From positions 2,983,231-3,047,230 of the forward strand of contig ML133495.1 of the NCBI GenBank assembly GCA_003864495.1: a stretch of DNA of 64,000 nucleotides, given 5' to 3'. Below, in pieces: positions 37,101-48,858 of this stretch. Position 1 is the stretch's first letter, and every line of letters starts with the position of its first letter. The position numbers and the translations under genes were made by a program. The DNA is from Nemopilema nomurai (Eukaryota; Cnidaria; Scyphozoa; Rhizostomeae; Rhizostomatidae). The notes below the pieces were generated by a model. The model was not told the DNA's origin, made no database searches, and saw only the letters and a program-made list of their open reading frames with translations.

Positions 37101-40100
37101 CTCGTCCACCACTATAAGCAGGATTTGCCTCGTTTTCGCGTTTTTCCCACAATGCTTATTGTGCCAGTTAATGTTGCCGCTGCCCCGTTGTTCACTTTAG
37201 CCAAAAGTTTCTGTCAAACGAATGTGTTGGCAGTTTTTTCTAGCCCTCAATGCAAGTTTTTTCTTGCAAACTGTTGCAGGGCGCTATCTTTTTTCTCTTC
37301 TCAGAATCAGAGTAGCTGTTGGTTTAAGGCCTGTTTACTGCAAAAGGAGGTCTTGAGCATTTTTAAGCCCATTATTCACTAGCTGGTTCTTTTCTATCTA
37401 TTGTTGACATGCTTTACTTGTGTCAGAACAATATGTGTCGGGGTTTCGTCCAGAAGAAGCTGTCATTACGCAAGCAGCGGATAAGATTCAGTGAAAACTT
37501 GTTTATTCAGGCGGTTACTTTACAATCTGACGCAATATACAAAGCGTACAAATGCTATTCACAAATCATTATCACACGTCTTTTTACATGAATGAACGTA
37601 AGAACAAGAAAATTAAGACTAAAGATATCTAGAATTTCTTAGCCGACCCAAACTATCATTCAATCTTTCCAGCATGAAATCGCTGCCCAATATTTTTGTT
37701 GCTCATAAATGTACTCCCATTTTCTCCCAAAAGTACCCTTTGAAACCATACCTCAATTGCTCGTTTTGTAGTTTACAAATGCTCAGATGGTCACTAAGAT
37801 GTCCAATCACTTCAAGATTTTGCATCATTTTAGCTATGATTGCATATGGGTATTTGCACACTAGGTTACTTTGATAAACATATATACCTTGAATTCGCAA
37901 GATTTTCAACACCATCACTTGAACAAGAAAACGTGTCTTAGGCACAATCCATCTCAATCTTGTTTCTAAGCCGCTTTATTCTGTTCCGTTCCGTCTCGAA
38001 ATCCGATTTCCATTCCTTCGCCCACTGCTCTTGTGTCAAGCCCTTGCTTTTGAATCTGGGAATGTAGACCTTCACGCTTTTGTCGCCCACCGTTCGCTGT
38101 AGCGCCGCGTAGCCCGTCGTCACTGCGTCGCGTGGTCGCGCATCGTAGACGATCTCTTTCTCCACTTCAAACCCGTTTCCGTAGCTGACTTTGCGGACTC
38201 GTTGTTGCATGTCCCCACTGCTTGGCCCGGATGTTTTTCGCTGTTGCGGTTCACTTTCCCGACTCCCACCAGTATGAGCCTGCGGTGAACTTTTTGGTCG
38301 CTGCCTTTGTCCAGGTTTGAGATTTCTTTTTGTGCGATTCATTTCCGTCACCCTGGTCGGAGTGTTACATTCTTCCCACGCCTTCCGTGGACTTGCATCC
38401 AGTGTGCCGATGGGTGACTCTATCGTTCCTTTCCTTCTTGCTTTCAAGCCAGTTTTGCTTTGTTCTAATTCCGGGGGGCAAGACAACGGTCGTATGTGTA
38501 CATTTTTACCACCCTTGGTTGCCCTCTTTCTGTGAGCAGGTGAATGGCTACCATCCCTTTTTGTTTTCGCTTGTGTCTCCCCGCCCCCCTCATTGTTTTT
38601 AGTTCCGCCAATCGTATATCTCTTGCCAGTATATTGTTGATTAACAGAATCATTCAAAATACTAGCTGCAGGCTCTTCTTCTCCAGAACTTGCACCTTGC
38701 ACCTTCCATTGCCTCTCTTTATTCTCCCCAGTATCACTGACACTCATTTCACTCGCACTCGTCAAATTGAGGCCCTTAAAGTCTTTGGTTTTCAAGTTAT
38801 ACCGTCTCTGCAGCCTGATTTCGTTGTAAACTTCATCAAAACTGCGACCATTCAACGGTGGAATGATCTTCCTAAACTGATAAGGTCTGGGTTGATCCAT
38901 TTTCATTTGCTTGAGTTCCTCGTAATACACCAAATCTTCTGTATCTTCTTCGTTAACAGGCTTGATCTTATCCGCTGCGTTCTTTCGAAAGCCAAGTGGT
39001 ATAGTCGTCCCAACTGGCTCGTAGATTACTTTATCTAGTTTGGTAAGAAACTCGTCTATGTCCATGTACTTTTCCATTATCGCATAACCGTGGTCGGCGA
39101 AGTACTTCCTCCGCATCCCGCTCACCCGCATTTTCCCCTGCACACGGCCAATCTCAAACAGCGATCGGCGCAGCTCGTGTACGTTCTCGTTAGCATTCCT
39201 CCTCGTTTGTCGTTCTTCTCTTTCAAAGCCGTTCATCTTGTCGCGAAGTTTCGCGTTCTCCGTCTCATTTTTGCGAAAGCCGCGCAAAACCGCTCTTGAC
39301 AAACAAGACGGTTTCTCAGTTTCTTTCTGCTCCGTCATACGTAATCGACAGCGGCTGATCGTGATGTCTTTTGCAACCCGTCACTCTTGTTTTCAATTCT
39401 TTCCTTACATGTGTGGTTATACTTTTGGCCTAGTATCTTCACCTTCGTCCAGTCATGTAGTCTGTAATCTTTCTAGGACTAGTACGCGCTGCGTAGCTTC
39501 AGTGAAGTAGAAGCTTTGCTATTTGACGTCTTTTTCGTGCTACACGTTCGGCTGCTTTTCTTTCCCATATCTCGTGTAGTCCCAAGCGCTTCGCCCACTC
39601 CGTTTTATCAGATTATTTTTGCGCGTTTACCTGTTCTCAATCGATAAATCTTCACGTGCATGGTCAATTGTTTGGCGATTATATTTACTGCTGTATTGGA
39701 AATAATTCGTTTTATCTTCTCTCCCTCTGGAAATCTCCTGTGCGAAGTAAATTCAAAAGACTTTAATGTAATTACTGCCGAAATTTTTGCAGTGACAAAA
39801 GGAGCTTTGAATTAGCACTTGAGAGTTTATTGTCTGCCGAGAACTGTGCCTCTTTGTAGCATTGATTGTGCCGAACGCATTCTATTAACAATAGATTGTC
39901 CTATGTTTTGTACCCAGCCGTCTAGAGACCATCAACTTTGTGCCTTCTTGCACGAATAGTGTGACTCAAAATACGTCACACGGGAAGTCTTCCAGCGCTA
40001 GCTCTACGCTGGAAGCGACTTGATTGACCTGTTTCGTTTTTGCTTGCACATTTATTTATTTGCTCTCTATTCAATAAAACGTATTCCGTAAACGTATTGA

Positions 40101-43100
40101 CTTTCCATCAACTCATCAAATCATTCTCCTTACACACCAGTAGCCTAGGCGTTTTCATGATTAGCCTAGTACCCAGATGTCATCACACCAAACGTCGAAG
40201 CCAGTAGACTATTTGATTGGGCTGCCACTCTGTTTCTTTCATGTTGCTGTTTTTGTGACAACGTCATTGCTCCTAACCTTTTCTTTGTATCCTAACCTTA
40301 TCTTAGTTTCTTAGTATCTTAGTTTCTTAGTATCTTAGTGCCCCTAATGTTTTAAAGGGCATGCGAAAAAGGGGGGAGGGGAGTGGCGATCATTGCATGT
40401 CGAACATGGATAACAACAGCAGAGCTACTACAAGGACAATTTGTCTTACGATGTGAAAGGGTATTAACTGTGCATTAGGCACACCTTCAGAGACCCAGAA
40501 CAATTTCTTCAAACGTTGTGCAAGAGGAATCCTTGTTCCTTTCCAAGGCGAACATAGTGTAATAAGGAAGATAATTCTTGTAAAATAACACCGTCGTTGT
40601 TGATACTTTTGTCACTATTGGCACTACGAATGCTTGCGCTAATGCGAAACTTTATGTACTTGAAAGCCTGCACCTAGAAGCGCTGTTTTTAAGAAACGGA
40701 AGCTACATCGTAACGCACTTTCTTTCTAGAAGGAACCAGTTACTTGGATGACCAGTTGGATGATACTGTCACTCATAATGTAAACGTGTCGTTTTGTCGT
40801 GTAGAATAGGTCGATTTCATGACATATGATATGATATGTTATCTGGTAGGTTTAAGCCAAGTGGCCAGTAGATTGACCCTGTGCCCTTCCATTGCAGTCT
40901 GCTAAGGTGGCCAACTACGCAAAGTTGCAGAGAACCTGTGATGGGCTTTTTGTCGGCTTCGCTCTGACGTTTTTCTTATCACGATGGGTCGTTTATCCGT
41001 TTTGGTAAGTCTATCTTTAGACCAATTCTTCCTGAAGTGGCTTGCATTTAATACCCAACATCCATGTTATAGCTTGAAGTGAAAACGTATTTTAAGTTTT
41101 AAAATTGTGTGACTCCTGCACACGTTTAGATGCTAACAAAACCAATAAAACTTGATTCAGTGTACCAAGCTACTTGACGACGCAAATAATTATTGATATT
41201 ATTTCAAATGTATCTTCGTACATTCTTGTACGTCATCGCAATCTTACTTCAACAGCTGACACTTCTTTGTAAGAATATTTTCAATCTTCAGTTTTTCATT
41301 GTTATGCACAAGTTTTACTTTTGCCTCTCTTTTATAATTTTCATTACTTTGACTTCATCATTGACGAGACTTTGATTAATTTGCCAGTTTTTCGACGGCA
41401 AGGGGATGCTAGCAAAATAAATACACTCATTCCAGTGCACTGCTGGTTTTAAAACGTTTTTAAAGAACAGTTCCAACTGGAACATCTACGTATACCATTA
41501 ACTTCATACATTTTACGCTTATTGCTGCGGCACTAAAATACCGTTTTTCTCATTCATTTAAATTTCTGGCCCATTCTGAACGCTCTAACGAACGCCTTCC
41601 TCTAATGAACGCATCTCTCTGCTTAACGCCCCCCTCAGATGAACGCCCCCCTCAGATGAACGCCTTCGTTTAATTAACGCCCTTATTCAAACAGGACATG
41701 CGTACACTAGTGTAACATCAGCAAAGTTAGGGCATTCAGACACATTTCTCACGAGGCATGCAGCTTCAACACACTCTGATGAAATCTTTTTGCTGCAGCA
41801 CTAAAATACCGTTTTTCTCATTAATTTAAAGTTCTGGCCCATTCTGAACGCTCTAACGAACGCCTTCCTCTAATGAACGCATCTCTCTGCTTAACGCCCC
41901 CTCAGATGAACGCCCCCCTCAGATGAACGCCTTCGTTTAATTAACGCCCTTATTCAAACAGGACATGCGTACACTAGTGTAACATCAGCAAAGTTAGGGC
42001 ATTCAGACACATTTCTCACGAGGCATGCAGCTTCAACACACTCTGATGAAATCTTTTTGCTGCAGCACTAAAATACCGTTTTTCTCATTAATTTAAAGTT
42101 CTGGCCCATTCTGAACGCTCTAACGAACGCCTTCCTCTAATGAACGCATCTCTCTGCTTAACGCCCCTTCGATGAACGCCCTCCTCCGATGAACGCCTTC
42201 GTTTAATTAACGCCCTTATTCAAACAGTGCACGCGTACACTAGTGTAACCTCAGCAAAGTTAGGGCATTCAGACACATTTCTCACGAGGCATGCAGCTTC
42301 AATACACTCTGATGAAATCGTACGAAGATATAACCTAGGCACCTTTTTCATCAATTTCGCACGTGATCTAGAATATCCTCCAGGGAAAACATGCTGTGCT
42401 CGCATCACATGTCAAAGCTTCGTACTCGCCATGAATTATGAATCAAGCATCTCAAAGTTTGATCTCACCGTATTTATTTGGTCTATGGGTCAGCTCCTAG
42501 TTAGAACACGTGGCTAACAGATTTGCCTCAAACCCCAGTTTTGTGCAAAAGTCCGTAAACAGGGCGTTTATTAGAGGAATCGGGTGTAAGTAACTGTGTC
42601 ACCTAAATCTGAGAAAGTTTTAATTTGGAATGACACCTAAAATGTTCAAATTAAACTACGTGATGACAATTAAACATGCTTTTGAGACATCAGACATTTC
42701 ACAAACACTAACTTTTGCTGGACATTCAAACTACTTGATCATAAAATTTACTTTTTTCAAACTTACGTATATAACCATCACATAATGTTATGTTTTACAA
42801 TGATGATTTTATAATTTACCATTTGATACACTTCATATCCCTTTGTGGCCTTCCGTTAATACGTAATAATGTACTTCTATAAGCAGATAACCTTTTCTTA
42901 CACGTTTTACCATTTACAGCGTTTACCATATTGGTTCTTCTCACCTTTACTCCTTATGTTGGCATCTGAATAACCCTCAGCCGGTTATGTCAGAGGCTTT
43001 GATTCCTTGGTAGTTTTCTTGATGAATCACTTCAGAATTGCGCTTTCTGTTTAAAATCCGTTCTCCTCAAGTTGCACCACGGGTCGCAACTCAAGTTTTC

Positions 43101-46100
43101 CGTTGCTGCACGAAGGCATTTTCGATTGCAAATCTTTAAGGTCCAGTGCGCATGTGAACACGATCATGGCAGCAAGCAGGGTACTGCTACACACAGAAAG
43201 CATCATTAAATCTTGCTAGCAATGCTGCTTATAGCTGCTGCTTCTCACATGTTGCTGATTCTGGTCCTGTTGTCAGGAAGACACCAAATATTGAATGCCT
43301 AATTGCTGTGCAGACTTCATCTCATTTTCCAGATGTTTTCTGGGCCTAGAAGCTTCATTTAGTCTCATCAAACCATGAGGCTCCAGGGTTTACAATGCAC
43401 CTCTCTTCGAGCATCTTGCCTTTGATCTATGAATCAGCTGAGTCAGGAGTTCTAAGAATTCTTCTGATACTTTAGGGGTTTTCCCATGACATGGAAAAGA
43501 AATTGGACACTAATTCTATAGTGCTGATAGATGTACCTGAATTCGATGGCAACCTTTTACTTTTTGTTTCTGTACCTGTCTATAGAGTTCTTTCTAGACT
43601 AAAGTATTTGACGATACGACCTGAAGGCAATCTTCATTAGAAAGAAAATTTAGATGTTTTGGTTTCCGGAGAGACTGTTCTCTAAGCAATTGGGAACATG
43701 AAAACAATTTCCTGCAGATTCTGTGGACTGTAGTTTATGACATTTCCTTGTACGTGTCAAAAACATCTAAACTGCTGCACGAGATAGCTCCTTGTAATGG
43801 ACAAGGTATTTGGAGTTTTCCAAGGTGCCGAAGATTGATCAGGGATGAATGGCAATCCTTCACCTTCTGGTATCTGTAGCTGTTTGTGTGGTGTTCTTTG
43901 GATGCGAAAAGTTCTTTGGAGGCGAAATTTCTTTGGATGCGAAAAGTTCTTTGGAGGCGAAAGTTCTTTGGAGGCGAAAAGTTCTTTGGAGGCGAAAGTT
44001 CTTTGGAGGCGAAAAGTTTTTTTGATCTCGCCTGAATTGCGTAAGGGAGATTTTTACATTTGGAAAGACAAGGAAAGTGAGTCTGTTTCTTAAGGCATAC
44101 TTTTGCGGCGTCATCGGAGGGCAGTGTTTTGAATGTCTATGCACTTGTTTCAGTTAGTGACATTCGTACTTACCCCACGAAAATGACAGTTCGCTGTTTG
44201 TTTTCACGAAAAAATGCAATACACCAAAGCTCAGTAACTGTTTCAGGCAATAATCTTTTGTTATGCATTATCATTCACTTTTAACATTCGCATATATACC
44301 TCATACAGTTTTTGCATCATAGATTTTCCACGGTCATATGCACAAACAGACGCAAGCTAGCATTCCCAAGTCATCCATTCACTTGCGAATCTGTTTTTGA
44401 CTTTGGACCACTCCATTTATTCTTTTTTTCGTATTCTGGTTTATGTTCTGGCATAATATTGCATTTTCAGCTCGAGCTGCCGGCTCTACACCTTCCGTTT
44501 TTTGCTATTTTGCGATGAAGATGTTTTTTTAGTGTTTTGCATTTAATGCATATCCTTATTAGCTTGATTAGCTAAGGCATTATTTCCTGCAAGAGCACGA
44601 CCGTTGTAGAGTTACAGTGTTCGCTGGGTTACAGTGTTCGCTGGGTTACAGTGTCCGCTGGGTTACAGTGTTCGCTGGGTTACAGTGTCCGCTGGGTTAC
44701 AGTGTTCGCTGGGTAACAGTGTTCGCTGGGTTACAGTGTTCGCTGGGTTACAGTGTTCGCTGGGTTACAGTGTTCGCTGGGTAACAGTGTTCGCTGGGTT
44801 ACAGTGTTCGCTGGGTTACAGTGTTCGCTGGGTTACAGTGTTCGCTGGGTTACAGTGTTCGCTGGGTTACAGTGTCGCTGGGTTACAGTGTTCGCTGGGT
44901 TACAGTGTTCGCTGGGTTACAGTGTTCGCTGGGTTACAGTGTCCGCTGGGTTACAGTGTTCGCTGGGTTACAGTGTCCGCTGGGTTACAGTGTTCGCTGG
45001 GTAACAGTGTTCGCTGGGTTACAGTGTTCGCTGGGTTACAGTGTTCGCTGGGTAACAGTGTTCGCTGGGTAACAGTGTTCGCTGGGTTACAGTGTTCGCT
45101 GGGTTACAGTGTTCGCTGGGTTACAGTGTCCGCTGGGTTACAGTGTTCGCTGGGTTACAGTGTTCGCTGGGTTACAGTGTTCGCTGGGTTACAGTGTTCG
45201 CTGGGTTACAGTGTTCGCTGGGTTACAGTGTTCGCTGGGTTACAGTGTTCACTACATGATTGTTGGATAGATAGAGGGATAGAAAACCAGTCTGCATTTT
45301 TCGGGTTATTGATCATGGTGTGCTTATGTTTGCTGGGGCGTGTATCGAGGTGCGCTTATGTCTCCCGTTTGTAGTTAAGTGGCTCATTGGTCCTCGTGCG
45401 CTTCGATGCTCGATTCGTTGTTTGCTGGTCGTCGTGTGCCGAGATGAGTGGTGTCCATTTGGGGCGTGATGTCGACTAGGTCATGTCTGCTGCTCTAGGG
45501 AAGTTTCGTTAATTACAAACGCTTCAGACTTCTTGGCTCTTGTTGTCTATGCACTCATCTGGCACTTGCCCACCCCGTTTTCTATTGCAGGGTTCTATAC
45601 TCCTACACTAAAACTTGGTATATAATTGGACCATTTCAGTCCTACTACTGGTTCGCGTTTTTGCTCGGATTGTTACAGGTACATGGTGAAGTATTAAACC
45701 CCCAAGAAACTCCAGTGATGTCAGTGCAAGCGGTTTTCGTAGCCATGTTGTCGAAGAAGGCTATTGAGTCAGCTATGGAGTACCTACCTTCCTTCGCAAG
45801 TAGCAATTAGCATAAGCAAGTAGCATATAAACCAAATGACCATTTGTTAAATGCTTAATTTGTAAACTCTACCTTGGTTTTTGTTTGAGCTCAAGGGCTC
45901 TGCCGGCTTCCTTTATGCGTAAAAACATGTATAGTTTGAAATGTCAAAATGTAGAGGAGACACATTTCATCCTCTTTGTAATTAAGAATCCAGCCCTGTA
46001 ATGCGATTCAGCATGGACAGTATTTGCGGACAAGGCAGATACACATCCAAGATGTACTTCTGTTGTTGCTCGACTCACGGCCAAAGCAACAGGTGCGAGA

Positions 46101-47658
46101 ACTGCTGCGCTGGCCAATCACTGCAGTCGCTTGGCTCTGAAGCTAGTATTTCCTCAAATGCGCTGTTTAAATATTCTATCTCGCTGCTCTTCAATAAACC
46201 TTAAACACTTAAAAAAACAAGCAATGTTAAAGAAAGATACTAAATTTTTTTCCAAAAGGCTCCATCCCCAACACTTGAAGGCAGCTCCTTCTTGTTGGCT
46301 TTCAGAAACTTGCTACAGCTTGTGCGCTATTTTCATTTGTTTCAGGGTGTGCAATGCAGCCCTATTTACTAGCATGGAGTACAGTGGCCTATTTCCTTCC
46401 TTTTCAATTATGACGGCATTTCTGTTTGTTCTCCAGGTAGATTGCTTGTGGTTATCTATTTAAATCTTGACCGGCAAACCCCCTACTTGTCTTAGAGCTA
46501 GGTTTGATCCACAAGCCCCGAATTTTCATCGGCCAATCATTTGTTGTCCAAAATTGTCCTTGGTTTCACGATCACCCTGCTGTTTTCATGTTTTCAGTTG
46601 GGAAATTACTGTTTGTTGATTGTGTAACTTTCACGCAATTCTAAAGGCATCATGGTGAATGGCGTCTTCCTTTATTTGGATCAAAGTTCTCATCTGAAAA
46701 TTAATGGCTACAATGTTAGTGTTCAAGTGTGAATTTTAGTGAAAAATAGGAAAGTCTCTAGATTTGACTATGAATTCGTGTTGCAATTTATCAAGTTCCT
46801 TGAATCTAAAAACATTACTGCATTATTGTATTTAAGATTTTGCACATTCTTTGGGGATTCCATGTCGCCCGCGTGGTCTACTCTTTTACGGTCAGTGGCA
46901 AGGTAAGTAACAGTATGTCTAATAACTCTAGAATGTAACAATCAAATACTGTTCCACTTGTGTTTACATTTCAGTTCGACCTTTTGTGCTAAATAACAAT
47001 TCTCCGGTCCTTGGTCCTTAGCATCTTGCTTTCCTTCCCAGCCAAGTGAAATTTCGTAGAAAAACTACTTTTTCGGGAGTGGGAATACATGCGTATTAAG
47101 CTAAATGCTCAAGAACAGATGGCTCGCAAGGCAATCATTTAGGCTAAGGTCCTTGTCAATGAAGCTGAGATAAGCAAATGACGAAGCGCCTTATTGGCAA
47201 TCTTTGCCAAATGTAGTTGGAACGTAATGTTGTGATCGTCGTTTTATTTTCATGTATGCTCAAAGGGTGCAGCCTCCTTGCCCTCTCATACAATGTTGGA
47301 TGGGTGAAAGCCATAGCTATATGAGAATTGATCATTTCAGCTTGTAGGATTATTAATTTGCGCTTCACATTATTGTTTAAGGGACTGGGGATTTTGCAGC
47401 TTGAGCAAAGCGTAAATAACAGCAAGTGCTCCAAGACTCTTGATCCCCATTCATCCCTTGGCCAATATAATCGTTCATCCAATTTAAGTATCAATGGTTC
47501 TCCATGTTTGCTACGAATAAGTGTTATTTTAATTGCGCCAATGTCTGGGTGAAATTCCTGTCTTGATCCAGGTCGAAAGAGACGTGCGAAGCGAAGACGA
47601 AGATGAAGACCCAGTCGAGGAAAAAGAGCAGGCTACCCAGGCAAAGAAGAAGAAGTAG
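31169..47658 (+). CDS. CERS6-like: Ceramide synthase, CERS5/6-like (Hox-like domain plus TLC domain)
   Basis: Ten exons encode about 362 residues: 31169-31338, 34186-34422, 34931-34988, 35411-35461, 36068-36163, 36589-36717, 40898-41004, 45591-45678, 46837-46902 and 47572-47658 (TAG). All introns are GT-AG and in phase. The first membrane span (LYIVPPLAILLLVVRFLF, about 39-56) is followed by a Hox-like domain (about 75-125, ending KVRQWFTRRRNI) and then the TLC domain (about 130-330). Exon 6 carries the Lag1 signature: His212-His213 in TIHHFITI and HDSSDYWLE at 239. SAKVANYAKLQRTCDGLF and YPFW follow. The enzyme N-acylates sphinganine or sphingosine with fatty acyl-CoA at the ER. The tail is acidic (SEDEDEDPVEE), like the CK2-phosphorylated tails of mammalian CERS, and ends KKKK, which fits a KKxx ER-retrieval signal. 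The long introns hold an antisense gene, tandem repeats and minisatellites. Confidence 0.94.
32653..32700. repeat. 24-bp perfect tandem duplication
   Basis: The segment starting CGCAATATTTTTTGTTCTTT is present twice in direct succession (32653-32676 and 32677-32700) in intron 1 of the ceramide synthase gene. The rest of that 2.8-kb intron shows nothing recognisable. Confidence 0.9.
37938..39338 (-). CDS. Intronless nested antisense gene, 466 residues, unknown coiled-coil/disordered protein
   Basis: One uninterrupted frame lies wholly inside ceramide synthase intron 6 on the opposite strand. Its base composition is visibly more GC-rich than the surrounding intron and its product is hydrophilic, as expected of real coding DNA. 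Residues about 1-80 are charged and likely helical (RKNETENAKLRDKMNGFERE). An ordered-looking segment (about 75-190) includes FADHGYAIMEKYMDIDEFL, PLGFRKNAADKIKP and FRKIIPPLNGRSFDEVYNEI. About 200-390 is a low-complexity Ser/Gly/Lys/Arg-rich linker with basic patches (HRKRATKGGK, KARRKG) that could be nuclear signals. The last 75 residues look conserved again (VSYGNGFEVEKEIVYDARPRDAVTTG, shown in part; KEWKSDFETERNRIKRLRNKIEMD). I recognise no family. There is no signal peptide or membrane span. It may be an old retrogene or a lineage-specific gene. Confidence 0.72.
   Translation of the reverse strand: MTEQKETEKPSCLSRAVLRGFRKNETENAKLRDKMNGFEREERQTRRNANENVHELRRSLFEIGRVQGKMRVSGMRRKYFADHGYAIMEKYMDIDEFLTKLDKVIYEPVGTTIPLGFRKNAADKIKPVNEEDTEDLVYYEELKQMKMDQPRPYQFRKIIPPLNGRSFDEVYNEIRLQRRYNLKTKDFKGLNLTSASEMSVSDTGENKERQWKVQGASSGEEEPAASILNDSVNQQYTGKRYTIGGTKNNEGGGETQAKTKRDGSHSPAHRKRATKGGKNVHIRPLSCPPELEQSKTGLKARRKGTIESPIGTLDASPRKAWEECNTPTRVTEMNRTKRNLKPGQRQRPKSSPQAHTGGSRESEPQQRKTSGPSSGDMQQRVRKVSYGNGFEVEKEIVYDARPRDAVTTGYAALQRTVGDKSVKVYIPRFKSKGLTQEQWAKEWKSDFETERNRIKRLRNKIEMDCA
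40301..40339. repeat. Short tandem repeat (TCTTAGTTTCTTAGTA)
   Basis: About two and a half copies of a 16-bp unit in ceramide synthase intron 6, between the nested gene and exon 7. Confidence 0.8.
41521..42320. repeat. Three tandem copies of a 267/268-bp unit
   Basis: Copies begin at about 41521, 41790 and 42057, aligned on CACTAAAATACCG at 41531, 41799 and 42066, giving spacings of 268 and 267 bp. The third copy ends near 42320. Differences between copies are few: single-base changes and one missing C. Each copy contains many internal AACGCC/GAACGCC words. The array lies in ceramide synthase intron 7. It was probably made by recent unequal exchange. Confidence 0.92.
42321..43890. other. Ceramide synthase intron 7, middle part
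   Basis: No exon, ORF of note or repeat family is recognised in this 1.6 kb. Confidence 0.5.
43892..44018. repeat. Seven copies of a 17-18 bp repeat (GTTCTTTGGAGGCGAAA)
   Basis: Units GTTCTTTGGAGGCGAAA(A) and the variant with GGATGCG alternate seven times. One copy has lost a base and carries TTTC at the start. The array lies in ceramide synthase intron 7, about 600 bp before the larger 17-bp array. Confidence 0.92.
44611..45250. repeat. 17-bp minisatellite, about 37 copies
   Basis: The unit GTTACAGTGTTCGCTGG is repeated over about 640 bp. Two common variants are a T to C change (GTCCGC) and a T to A change (GGTAAC). One copy near 44875 is 16 bp (GTGTCGC). Because 17 is not a multiple of 3 and the unit lacks stops, the array is open in all three + frames. 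The apparent 246-residue and 83-residue proteins across it are therefore artefacts, not genes. It lies in ceramide synthase intron 7, about 340 bp before exon 8. Confidence 0.97.
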
Positions 47659-48858
47659 TTCCCCCTTTGAGATGTCCTGGTTCAAAATAGAAATCTGCAG
47701 AATTTTCATCAGTAATCATTTAGTGTTTGCATTCTGAGGCCAAATCATTTTAGATCAACCCACTACGGAGAAGGGTGCAGTTTTATGAATGATTGCGGGA
47801 TGATCCAAAAAGCATTTGTTCTACTCAGGTAGACTAAAAACAGACAGATTTGTTGTAACATGTTTCATTATTTAATTCATTATTTGTGTCTGCAGTGATT
47901 TTAATACAGTTTTCTCCGCTTCTATGGTGTGCGTTATTGGCTGTCATGTTCTGTCCGTATTGTACCGTGTTATGGTCTCTTACTGCAAATTTACCATCGA
48001 TACCCATTAGATTTACGCATATTGTTACATTACCTGTTTAGTATGCTTACGTGTGGGGAGAATAACAGATGCCAGCCATGCTTGCCTCGTTGCCTGGACA
48101 CAGTTTCTTGCCGGCGTGGGGGAAAGGGAACCAAACATCGAAATCATTGTGCCTTATTAAGATTCGTGAAGACAACACCCTTTTCGTCTGGTCATCCCCC
48201 ACCCCCAAAACGATTGACACGATTTCTTTCAAAAGCATGCAAATTTGTTATTTCAAGGTCCATAATTTAGAATCCAAAACCACCCGATTAATTCTCCAAA
48301 AACACCCTATGCAAGATGCAAAAAGCTGTTCTTTAGTATCCAAAGCTCCCAAATTCAGAATTGAAAAGGACATAATCCTGCTACCTAGCCCCCTGTTATA
48401 TTCGAAGAAGTAATTTTATTAAATCCAATGCGACTAGTTGCAGTTCTGAAGCCAAAGCCATATAATACGAAATCCAAAAGCATTTGACAAAATATCAATG
48501 CGTGATTATTTCTGACGCAACAAAATATCAATCTAGGAAGCTTTCTAAAAGACCCAAATGTCTAGTAGAAACCGCTTACACGAACAGCTTCTGGCTAGGC
48601 CGTCTTAAAACTGTTTCAGTGTCCTCAAAGCAAGACAAATTTATTCAAAGGTTATGTGACTAACTTTTCCCCTCGACCAATAGGTGATCGAACATAGAAA
48701 TATTGCTTTACGTCCCTTTTGAAACATGGTACTTTGCAGGTGTGCTATGTCTACGCACAAAGTCTGTCCATTACGAAGGAGCTTTTTAAACTGGCGCCAA
48801 ATCTGCAACGGCTTGTCGAAGTAACCCATTTTGGATTCAAGGTTCTTTAGCAATAAAG
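47659..48858. other. Intergenic between ceramide synthase and SPC25
   Basis: This 1.2-kb spacer holds the ceramide synthase 3' untranslated region and the SPC25 promoter. The open frames at 47929-48270 and 48069-48413 overlap each other in different frames and have no family resemblance, so I reject them. Confidence 0.55.
48794..48801 (-). promoter_or_regulatory. E2F-type site upstream of SPC25
   Basis: GCGCCAAA is the exact reverse complement of the E2F consensus TTTGGCGC. It lies 58 bp upstream of the SPC25 start codon. Mitotic genes including SPC25 are cell-cycle regulated in other animals through E2F/DREAM-type elements, so the site fits the gene. Function is inferred. Confidence 0.4.

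Noticed and set aside
44634..45374. 246-residue open frame with repeating 'GYSVRWVTVFAGLQCSL'
   Set aside because: It is the three-frame translation of a 17-bp tandem repeat with no stop; equivalent frames overlap it.
48069..48413. 114-residue frame between ceramide synthase and SPC25
   Set aside because: Overlaps another equally long frame in a different phase; no family resemblance.
48852..48857. AATAAA directly before the SPC25 start codon
   Set aside because: It matches a poly(A) signal but is more likely chance. It is 1.2 kb after the ceramide synthase stop, and the AT-rich context makes the hexamer common.
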